Of a stretch of 64,000 bases of DNA, positions 8,475 to 15,153 are shown piece by piece; positions within the stretch are counted from its first letter, which is position 1, and every line of letters begins with the position of its first letter. The stretch comes from RYN-428 sp035551995 (lineage in GTDB: Bacteria; Planctomycetota; Phycisphaerae; Tepidisphaerales; Tepidisphaeraceae): contig DASZME010000072.1 of NCBI GenBank assembly GCA_035551995.1, forward strand, positions 1 through 64,000. Reading direction: 5' to 3'. The notes beneath the pieces are model-generated. The model searched no databases, was not told the origin of the DNA, and saw nothing but the letters and a program-made list of their open reading frames with translations. A program made the position numbers and the translations under genes.

Positions 8475-9941
8475 ATGGGCGGCGAGCGTTCATTTGATCT
8501 TGTCGTGATCGGCGCCGGGCCGGCGGGTTATGTCGGCGCGCTTCGAGCGGCGCAGTTGGGAATGACGGTCGCCTGCGTCGAGCGCGATCGTCTTGGCGGC
8601 GTCTGTCTCAACAGCGGGTGCATTCCCACCAAGGCCCTACTGCATGGCGCCGAGCAACTGACATTCATGCGCGAGCATGCCGGGGAATGGGGATTTCACA
8701 TTCCGAAACTGACGGTCGATTGGCATGCCGTCACGGCGCGCCCGCGCCAAATCACCGAACAATTCAACAAGGGCATCGCGGGTCTATTCAAAGCCGGCAA
8801 GGTCGAATCCATCCACGGATCGGCCACCATCGTCGCCGCCGGAACACGCGGCGAAGCAAACCCCTATCCGTGCAGAGTTCGGGTCACCGCCGCCGACCAG
8901 GCAACGTCCATTATTTCCGCCGGCCGCGTCATGATCGCCACCGGCGCCTCGCCGCGCCCCCTGCCGAACATTCCATTTGACGGACGCTTTGTCATCAACG
9001 CGTATCAAGCGTTGCTCCTTCCGCAACAGCCCCGGCGAATCGTGATCGTCGGGGCGGGCGCGATCGGCGTGGAGTTCGCCTCCTTCTTCCGCGCGTTCGG
9101 CGCCGAGGTCACGCTCGTCGAGCTGAAAGATCGCATCGTGCCGGCCGAAGATTCCGACGTGTCGAAGATCATCGCCGATCAATTTACCCGCGCCGGCATT
9201 CGCCTTCTGACAAGCCACACGACCGGCCAGATCGACATTTACCCGACCGGCGTGCATGTCGCCGTCGGTTCCGCCGCCGGCAAGCCCGAAGTTCTAAAAG
9301 CCGAGCACCTGCTCGTCGCCATCGGCGTCCAGCCCAACGCCGCCGCCCTTTTCGGCGACGGGATCAACCCAGACCTTTTCTCCGGGTGGATCAAAACGGA
9401 CTACCAAGACCTCCCAACGCCGACGTACATGACAACCCTCCCCGGCATCTATGCCGTCGGCGACATCATCGGCCCGCCCTGGCTCGCCCACGTCTCCTCC
9501 GCCGAGGCGGTGGCGTGCGTCGAACGGATGGCCGGGCGGCAGACCCCCGGCGTCGATTACGGCTCCATCCCCGCCTGCACATATTGTCAGCCTCAAATCG
9601 CCAGCATCGGCGTCACCGAAGACCAACTCCTGTTTCAGGGCAAGAAACGCGGGGCGGACTATATCGCCGGCAAATACGCGTTGGCCTCCCACGGCAAAGC
9701 CGTCGCGACCGGAGAGAACATTGGCTTCGTCAAGCTCCTGGCCGAGGCATCGACAGGCCGACTGATCGGCGCCCATCTCGTCGGCCCCGACGTAACGGAA
9801 GTGATCGGCGAGTTGGCTCTCGCCCGCCGCCTGAAAGCGACGATTCACGACATCGCCAGCACGGTTCACCCGCATCCGACCATCAACGAAGCCATTCACG
9901 AAGCGGCATTGATCTGTATGCGCCAAGGGGCGCATCAATAG
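8475..9941 (+). CDS. lpdA: Dihydrolipoyl dehydrogenase (E3)
   Basis: A 488-residue flavoprotein that reoxidises the dihydrolipoyl arm of E2 with NAD+. It shows the FAD motif VVIGAGPAGYVGALRA (10-25), the redox disulfide Cys44-x4-Cys49 (CLNSGCIPTK), the NAD motif IVIVGAGAIGVEFASFF near 190, the second FAD motif IYAVGDIIGPPWLAH, and the C-terminal active-site HPHPTINEAIHEA. The length is normal for the family. The ATG follows the previous stop codon directly, so it is the last gene of the four-gene operon 4256-9941. Confidence 0.93.
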   Translation: MGGERSFDLVVIGAGPAGYVGALRAAQLGMTVACVERDRLGGVCLNSGCIPTKALLHGAEQLTFMREHAGEWGFHIPKLTVDWHAVTARPRQITEQFNKGIAGLFKAGKVESIHGSATIVAAGTRGEANPYPCRVRVTAADQATSIISAGRVMIATGASPRPLPNIPFDGRFVINAYQALLLPQQPRRIVIVGAGAIGVEFASFFRAFGAEVTLVELKDRIVPAEDSDVSKIIADQFTRAGIRLLTSHTTGQIDIYPTGVHVAVGSAAGKPEVLKAEHLLVAIGVQPNAAALFGDGINPDLFSGWIKTDYQDLPTPTYMTTLPGIYAVGDIIGPPWLAHVSSAEAVACVERMAGRQTPGVDYGSIPACTYCQPQIASIGVTEDQLLFQGKKRGADYIAGKYALASHGKAVATGENIGFVKLLAEASTGRLIGAHLVGPDVTEVIGELALARRLKATIHDIASTVHPHPTINEAIHEAALICMRQGAHQ

Positions 9942-10018
9942 AAGATCATCGGCGTCGGCCGATATAGGGGTGGCGTTTTGCGACAGCGACGTCGCGGGCT
10001 TAAAGGGAGACGCGACTT

Positions 10019-10078
10019 GGAGCATTTCTCATGTCGGCGGCGCGAGCGGCGTGTTTCGCGACCCAAGGTCGCTTCGTC
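10019..10078 (-). repeat. Dispersed palindromic repeat, degenerate reverse copy
   Basis: On the minus strand this reads GAAGCGACCTT, then GTCGCGAAACACGCC, a GC-rich degenerate palindrome and a tail ending ATGAGAAATGCTC. The flanks match copies at 14149, 48049 and 50872. It lies in the 170-base gap after the dehydrogenase operon. Confidence 0.55.
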
Positions 10079-10110
10079 AATATGAAGAATGTCCTAAATC
10101 GAGAAATGGT

Positions 10111-10446
10111 CTAAACCGGGTTTGCATGATCCGGACAAATATCGCGCAGGTATTGAAACGAGTAAATTCCGCTTCCATGCTGATCCGACCAGTCTATGCG
10201 GATCGCGTAGTTGCCGACCATCTCGGCGCCGACGGCCGTCACGGGCGCGGCGTAATTGCCGGGGAGAATCTTCAGCGATGTCTTTCTGGTGCGCTGTCCC
10301 TCGCGCACGATCTTGCACTGGGCGCAGGGGCACATGGTGCGCAGATAGCCGATGGCGTAAACGCAAACATGACCGTCCCGCCACTCGATTTCGAGTTGTT
10401 TATCGCGATGGAGATCGAGCCGAAGCGGAGTGATCGAGGGGTCCAT
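10111..10446 (-). CDS. DUF971 (GBBH-like N-terminal) domain protein
   Basis: A 111-residue protein that consists of one DUF971 domain, the module also found at the N-terminus of gamma-butyrobetaine hydroxylase. The signature RLDLHRDKQLEIEWRDGH is followed by LRTMCPCAQC, whose cysteines probably bind a metal, and ends with YLRDICPDH. I chose the ATG at 10446 because sequence upstream of it is not family-like. It follows the small basic-protein gene by 16 bases on the same strand. In other bacteria this domain has been linked to iron-sulfur carrier function; here the role is unknown. Confidence 0.82.
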   Translation of the reverse strand: MDPSITPLRLDLHRDKQLEIEWRDGHVCVYAIGYLRTMCPCAQCKIVREGQRTRKTSLKILPGNYAAPVTAVGAEMVGNYAIRIDWSDQHGSGIYSFQYLRDICPDHANPV

Positions 10447-10462
10447 GAAAGCACATTTCGTT

Positions 10463-10642
10463 CTATCGCCGGCGCCCGAAGATGGCGCCAATGATTCGAA
10501 CCAACAGCGGTTTGCGGCGTGGGTTGGTCCGCGATTCAAGCATCGCCGTGCGGTCCAGACCCTTGCGGCGATGGTCGCGATGATAATCCTCGTACGGGCG
10601 ATTGGCCCTGCGGACCATATTTTTCTGTCGGCCGAACAGCAT
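10463..10642 (-). CDS. Small basic protein (59 residues), unknown
   Basis: A short, highly basic reading frame (MLFGRQKNMVRRANRPYEDY at the start, LLVRIIGAIFGRRR at the end). It is supported by an AAGGAG Shine-Dalgarno sequence six bases before the ATG at 10642 and by its position 16 bases upstream of the DUF971 gene. The C-terminal stretch LLVRIIGAIFG could be a short amphipathic or membrane-contact helix. I do not recognise a family. Confidence 0.5.
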   Translation of the reverse strand: MLFGRQKNMVRRANRPYEDYHRDHRRKGLDRTAMLESRTNPRRKPLLVRIIGAIFGRRR

Positions 10643-10735
10643 ACCACTCTCCTTCTGGGCGCTGAACCACACTCATTACGTTCGATCGCGCCGTGCGTCG
10701 CGAACCAACGGGGAGCGATTCCACCGATAACAGCA

Positions 10736-12229
10736 TTATGATCCCAGCCTCTTTTTCAACTGCTCCTGCACGAGCTTCGCGTTCAATCCCCTGCCGGTTT
10801 TCATGATCATCCCAACCAATGATCCCAGGGCGGTCAGCTTGCCCGCCTTGTAATCCTGAAGCGACTTGGGATTTTGCGCGATCAATGCGTCGATCGCCGC
10901 ATCGATGGCGCCGGTGTCGCTAACGAGGATCACGCCGGCTTCCTCGGCCGCCCGCTCGGCGGATTGATCCTGTTCGCGAAGCTTGCGAAGCACCGCCGTC
11001 GCGCTGCTGGCGGCGATCTTAGACTCGGCCATCAACTTCGCCACCTCCGCCACGCGCGCCGGCGCGATGCCGAGTTTCTTCAACGGCAGGTTCATCTCAT
11101 TGGCCACTTCGCGCAGCTTGGTCATCAGATTAAGCGTCTGGCGAGGATCGGCGCCCCCCGCCACCACCGCGTCGAAAAAGTCGCCGATCTCGCGGTCGCC
11201 GGCGATCGTGTCCAATTCGCGCGGCGCCACGCCCGGCAAAATACCCACGTACCGCCTGCGCCGGGCCGCCGGCAATTCGCCGATCTGCCCGCGGATCCGA
11301 TCGAGCCACGCGTCGTCCACCTCGACCGGAACGAGGTCCGGATCGGGGAAATAACGATAATCGTTGGCTTGTTCCTTATCGCGCTGCCAGAAGGTGCTTT
11401 CGGTCGGCTCGTCCCAGCCGTAGGTGCTCTTTTTGCCGAGCGAGCCGGTTTCTTCCCACGCGCGGATTTGCCGCTGAACTTCATACGCGGTCGCACGATC
11501 CAGAACGCTGAAGCTGTTGAGGTTCTTGATCTCCGTGATGGCGGTCTTATGAATCTCTCCATCCTGGTCGGTGATATGCACGTTGATGTTCGGCTCAAAC
11601 CGCATGTGCCCAAGCTGCATCTGCCCTTCGCTGACGCCAAGGAATTGAACGAGCTTTTGCAGTTCTTGCGCGAACGCCGCCACCTGTTTCGGCGTGGTCA
11701 GATCGGGCTCGGTGACGATTTCAAGCAACGGCGTTCCGGCGCGATTGAGATCGACGATGCTGCCTTCGATCGCGTATCCGCCCGGCGCCTCGTGCAGCAA
11801 TTTCCCCGCGTCTTCTTCAAGATGCGCCCGGCGAATCCGAATCGGGACCGGCGCCCCGTCCTCCCCCGGAATGTCGAAAACCCCCTCCATGCACAGCGGC
11901 AAATCGTACTGGCTGATCTGATAGTTTTTCGGAAGATCGGGATAATAATAGCTTTTGCGATCCCACTTCGTATGCCTGGCGATCTTGCATCCCAGCGCCA
12001 AGCCCACCTTGATGGAATACTCCACCGCCTTCTTATTCATCACCGGCAAAACGCCGGGCAACCCGAGCACGACCGGATCGACCTGCGAATTGGGCTCCCC
12101 GCCGAACCCATTGGCGGCGCCGGTGAACATTTTGCTTTTGGTCGCCAGCTGGACGTGAATTTCCAGGCCGACCAAAACCTTGTACGACTTGCAGACGCGC
12201 TGGGAGGACATGACGCTTGTCACCTTCAT
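10736..12229 (-). CDS. gatB: Aspartyl/glutamyl-tRNA amidotransferase subunit B
   Basis: A 497-residue GatB. It binds the mischarged tRNA and, with GatA and GatC, converts Glu-tRNA(Gln) or Asp-tRNA(Asn) to the amide form. Visible motifs are VLVGLEIHVQLATKSKMF (19-36), VDPVVLGLPGVLPVMN, RAHLEEDAGKLLHE and DYRYFPDPDLVPVEVD, with the C-terminal YqeY-like helical tail ending in NAKLVQEQLKKRLG. No gatA or gatC is adjacent. The start is either the ATG at 12229 or an ATG six codons later. Confidence 0.95.
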   Translation of the reverse strand: MKVTSVMSSQRVCKSYKVLVGLEIHVQLATKSKMFTGAANGFGGEPNSQVDPVVLGLPGVLPVMNKKAVEYSIKVGLALGCKIARHTKWDRKSYYYPDLPKNYQISQYDLPLCMEGVFDIPGEDGAPVPIRIRRAHLEEDAGKLLHEAPGGYAIEGSIVDLNRAGTPLLEIVTEPDLTTPKQVAAFAQELQKLVQFLGVSEGQMQLGHMRFEPNINVHITDQDGEIHKTAITEIKNLNSFSVLDRATAYEVQRQIRAWEETGSLGKKSTYGWDEPTESTFWQRDKEQANDYRYFPDPDLVPVEVDDAWLDRIRGQIGELPAARRRRYVGILPGVAPRELDTIAGDREIGDFFDAVVAGGADPRQTLNLMTKLREVANEMNLPLKKLGIAPARVAEVAKLMAESKIAASSATAVLRKLREQDQSAERAAEEAGVILVSDTGAIDAAIDALIAQNPKSLQDYKAGKLTALGSLVGMIMKTGRGLNAKLVQEQLKKRLGS

Positions 12230-12267
12230 TGCTCCAATCTTGAATCTTCCGTACCGTTCACGGCGGC

Positions 12268-12273
12268 ATTATA
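12268..12273 (-). promoter_or_regulatory. Candidate -10 element for gatB
   Basis: On the minus strand a perfect TATAAT lies about 39 bases before the gatB ATG. The region 17-18 bases further upstream (TTTCCC) is a weak -35. Suggestive only. Confidence 0.35.
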
Positions 12274-12507
12274 CGATCCCCCCGCGTGCGCGGGAAATGG
12301 CGGAGCCAGGAGATATCTTCAAAGCACCCGCGAGGGAGCCGTTGAAGCAGGGACGCAACCGATGAACGATCCGAAATGCCGCGCCGGCCCAATGCAATTA
12401 CGCCGGAATCCGATAATACGAACGCGGCGAGAATGCCCGGAACGCGAATTCCGCTCGAAGAGCGAGGCGATATCGGTCCGATCCCAAATCCGGTTAAACT
12501 TGCTCGC

Positions 12508-13095
12508 GTGACATTACACCTCCCCGAAGTTTATCTCGTTCGACACGGCCAGACGGCCTGGTCGCTGTCAGGCCAGCACACCGGCCGGTCGGACATTCCG
12601 CTGACGCGGGTCGGGGAAGAAAGCGCGATACGCGTGGGGCATCGTCTGGCGAGCCTGACTTTCGCCCGCGTATTTTGCAGCCCGAGTCAGCGGGCGCGCC
12701 GGACGTGCGAGTTGGCTGGATTGGCGAATATGGCGCACATCGACCCGGACCTGGCCGAGTGGGACTACGGCGATTACGAGGGCCTGACCACCGCCGAGAT
12801 TCACGCCCGCGACCCCAATTGGCGCCGGCTGCGCGACGACGCTCCCGGCGGAGAAACGCTCGCCGACGTTTCCGCCCGCGCCGACCGCGTCGTTTCCCGC
12901 CTTCGCGCCGCCGCCGACAAAACAGCGCTATTTTCCAGCGGACATTTTCTGCGCGTCCTTGCCGCGCGATGGTTAATGGCTGACGCCGCCGCCGGAGCGT
13001 GGCTGGTTTTGGGCACGGGATCGGTCAGCGTTCTGGGGTATGAACATGCGCTGGACAGCCCCGCGATTTTGCTGTGGAATGAACAGCCGGGGTGA
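12508..13095 (+). CDS. Histidine phosphatase family protein (phosphoglycerate-mutase-like)
   Basis: A protein of about 195 residues with the phosphohistidine motif LVRHGQTAW (His13), SGRSDIPLT-type substrate loop, the acid residue in LAEWDYGDYEG, and a second His in FSSGHFLRVLAARW. It hydrolyses a phosphate ester on an unknown small substrate. I take the GTG at 12508 as start because the family begins there; the frame stays open back to 12376, so a longer N-terminus is possible. The stop overlaps or abuts the following ThuA-like gene. Confidence 0.85.
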   Translation: MTLHLPEVYLVRHGQTAWSLSGQHTGRSDIPLTRVGEESAIRVGHRLASLTFARVFCSPSQRARRTCELAGLANMAHIDPDLAEWDYGDYEGLTTAEIHARDPNWRRLRDDAPGGETLADVSARADRVVSRLRAAADKTALFSSGHFLRVLAARWLMADAAAGAWLVLGTGSVSVLGYEHALDSPAILLWNEQPG

Positions 13096-13109
13096 TCGGA
13101 AACCAAACC

Positions 13110-14045
13110 ATGCGCTACGTCAATCGAATCGTGTTCGTCATTGCCTGTCTCGGCTTCTTTGGATTTTTGCCGGCGCCTTGTTCGGCCGAGGCCGCGGCCA
13201 AGATTCCGCGCGATCGCTATGACCGGTCCAATGTTCCCATCGAAGTTCAACCGGCCGATCCCCGCGCCGCCAAAATCGTGCTGATCGCGGGCGACGCCGG
13301 CGTCGGTCACGGGCCCGGCGAACACGAACATTTCGCCGGCTGCGCGTTGCTCATGCGAATGCTTGAACAAACGCCCGGCGTCGCGCCCGTCATGGCGCAG
13401 AACGGTTGGCCCACGAATCCGCAAACCCTCGAAAACGCCCGCACGCTCGTCTTCTACATGGACGGCGGCGGTAAGCAAACCACCATCGCCCACGCCGCCG
13501 AGATTCAAAAAATGATGGACGCGGGCGTTGGCATCGTTCACCTTCATCAGGTCATCGATTATCCCACCCTTCCCGGCAAACAGGCGATGCAGTGGCTGGG
13601 CGGCGTCTACGACGCCAGGGCCGGCGGAGCGCGCGGACACTGGGATGAAACCTTCGATCATTTTCCCGATCATCCGATCACGCGCGGCGTCGAGCCGTTC
13701 ACGCTGAACGACGGATGGATTTTGAAACTGACTTTTGTCCCGGAGTTGAAGGGAATAACGCCGCTCTTGCGCACGACGCAACTGTCTCCCAAAGGAAAGC
13801 CCGCCGCCCCGATCGCGGGAACCGGCAATATTGTCTGCTGGGCTTACGAGCGGGCCGACGGCGGTCGCGCTTTCGTCCTCACCGGCGCGCACGGGCACAA
13901 GAACTGGGGTCTGCCGGGCCTTCGCCGGTTGGTCGTGAATGGAATTCTCTGGACGGCCAAGGTCGATATTCCGTCAGGCGGGGCGCCGGTGGTTCTCGAT
14001 CCGCAGGAGTTGATGACGAACATGGACAGGAAGCCGGGGAAGTGA
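13110..14045 (+). CDS. Secreted ThuA-like domain protein
   Basis: A 311-residue protein with an N-terminal signal peptide (MRYVNRIVFVIACLGFFGFL, cleavage after about PCSAEA) and a ThuA-type class-I glutamine-amidotransferase fold: KIVLIAGDAGVGHGPGEHEH near the start and MMDAGVGIVHLHQVIDYP in the middle, with a terminal RRLVVNGILWTAKV. Such proteins are abundant in Planctomycetota and are linked to carbohydrate use, although no catalytic cysteine is obvious. An alternative GTG start at 13092 overlaps the previous stop; I prefer the ATG that opens the signal peptide. Confidence 0.8.
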   Translation: MRYVNRIVFVIACLGFFGFLPAPCSAEAAAKIPRDRYDRSNVPIEVQPADPRAAKIVLIAGDAGVGHGPGEHEHFAGCALLMRMLEQTPGVAPVMAQNGWPTNPQTLENARTLVFYMDGGGKQTTIAHAAEIQKMMDAGVGIVHLHQVIDYPTLPGKQAMQWLGGVYDARAGGARGHWDETFDHFPDHPITRGVEPFTLNDGWILKLTFVPELKGITPLLRTTQLSPKGKPAAPIAGTGNIVCWAYERADGGRAFVLTGAHGHKNWGLPGLRRLVVNGILWTAKVDIPSGGAPVVLDPQELMTNMDRKPGK

Positions 14046-14148
14046 CGTGCGGAGCGGGACGAATAAATCGACGCCGGGAATCGTCGGGGGCCGTCGAAAT
14101 TTGTTTGCCTGACGGTCCACGTCCCACGCCTCGACTGCTAGAGCACTA

Positions 14149-14209
14149 CTCACGTTGGTGAAGCGACCTTGCGTCCGAAAAACGTCCCGCGAGCGGGGCC
14201 GCTAAACGC
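14149..14209 (+). repeat. Dispersed palindromic repeat, copy 2
   Basis: The core at 14184-14209 is TCCCGCGAGCGGGGCCGCTA then AACGC, one base off the perfect palindrome. It is preceded by GAAGCGACCTT and GCGTCCGAAAAACG, matching the reverse copy at 10019. The usual tail (CTGAGAAACGCTCT) appears about 210 bases downstream at 14419-14432 rather than directly after the core. Confidence 0.7.
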
Positions 14210-14292
14210 AATGCGGTTCACTTAGACCGTTTTTCAGTTTGATGGTGCGTGCGACGTTTTGTTAACGATCGCGTGGCGGAGCGTTTGACGGT

Positions 14293-14374
14293 GACGCCGG
14301 TTCCGAGGCACTCCGAAGAGCCGGATTGCGCGACGCTTCGATCCGGCTCTTCGGAGTACCTCAGAACCGGCGTC
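14293..14374. repeat. Long near-perfect inverted repeat, 34-base arms
   Basis: The left arm (14293-14326) and right arm (14341-14374) are reverse complements with only two mismatches and a 14-base loop. The central part reads ACTCCGAAGAGCCGGAT. No T-run follows, so it is not a standard terminator. It lies between palindromic repeat copy 2 and a stray copy of that family's tail. Confidence 0.85.
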
Positions 14375-14582
14375 GGGTGATTAAACTGGCTCCCACGCAC
14401 GTTGGACGCGCCGGCAATCTGAGAAACGCTCTAAGTTCCGCGCACGAAAAGAGCCTCGACTTACCGATGAAGAGTCTGCGAAAACAACCCATTGCAAGGA
14501 GGCCTTAACGAATGACTAACATTGGCCAAGGAAAACTTTCAGTGAATCGTCTCGCGGCTAAACGACTTCTAATCGCAGGACG

Positions 14583-15065
14583 CTATAGCGACTTCTGAGA
14601 ACGGCTCGAAATCTTTACGGGTTGTCGAATTTGCGCCAGCGCGACGCCCGCGGCCAGGACGAATAGTGTTTCGAGCAGGTACGCGCCCATCGACAATCCG
14701 TGCAGCCGCCGGAAGTCAGGGGTGTGCGTCTGACCGGCGAGGCGTAATTTTTCGATCGCCGGCGTGAGCATCGCGGTGACATATGTCGCGGTGACGATCG
14801 CCAACCCCAACAGGCCGAGCAGAGTCATTTTCAGCCGTGAGCGCTCGATCGTCGACCACCAAAACGTCAGCAGCAGCGCGGCGACGGCCAGCGCCATGCG
14901 AACCGCGTTGAACTGGTGAAAGATAGCGCTCGCGGCGACGCCGGCCGTTTCTCGCTCGGCGGCGAATGTCTTGAACAAGGATTGAACCGCCAGGAACAGC
15001 GCGATCAATCCGCCGAACCAGGCGCCCCAGATCAGCGTGACGGCGGTTTGCAATAGTCGGCTCAT
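14583..15065 (-). CDS. DUF4149-like four-helix membrane protein
   Basis: A 160-residue integral membrane protein with four hydrophobic segments at about 8-28 (LIWGAWFGGLIALFLAVQSL), 55-68, 80-100 (LLGLLGLAIVTATYVTAML) and 125-147. The layout and the RRLHGLSMGAYLLETL segment before the last helix fit the DUF4149/TMEM205-like family, whose function is unknown. It is convergent with the ThuA-like gene and divergent from the DUF1592 gene. Confidence 0.72.
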   Translation of the reverse strand: MSRLLQTAVTLIWGAWFGGLIALFLAVQSLFKTFAAERETAGVAASAIFHQFNAVRMALAVAALLLTFWWSTIERSRLKMTLLGLLGLAIVTATYVTAMLTPAIEKLRLAGQTHTPDFRRLHGLSMGAYLLETLFVLAAGVALAQIRQPVKISSRSQKSL

Positions 15066-15153
15066 ACTTCCATTGTAGCTGAAACACTCAAACGATCGAG
15101 ATGGAATGGCCTTGCCGTCAAACAGGTTTGGTCCGACCGGGTATTGTTATTAC

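Larger units (their letters stand above)
14046..14582. other. Intergenic region rich in repeats
   Basis: About 540 bases with no credible gene between two facing genes. It contains palindromic repeat copy 2 (14149-14209), the 34-base-arm inverted repeat (14293-14374) and a separated repeat tail (14419-14432). The rest shows nothing I can identify. Confidence 0.6.

Noticed and set aside
10874..12511. Long plus-strand open frame (about 545 codons) antisense to gatB
   Set aside because: Composition is Arg/His/Asp-rich without any domain, and the opposite strand encodes clear GatB. GC-rich codon bias makes such antisense frames common.
14293..14374. Intrinsic terminator
   Set aside because: The hairpin is very long and has no following T-run, so it is reported as a repeat instead.
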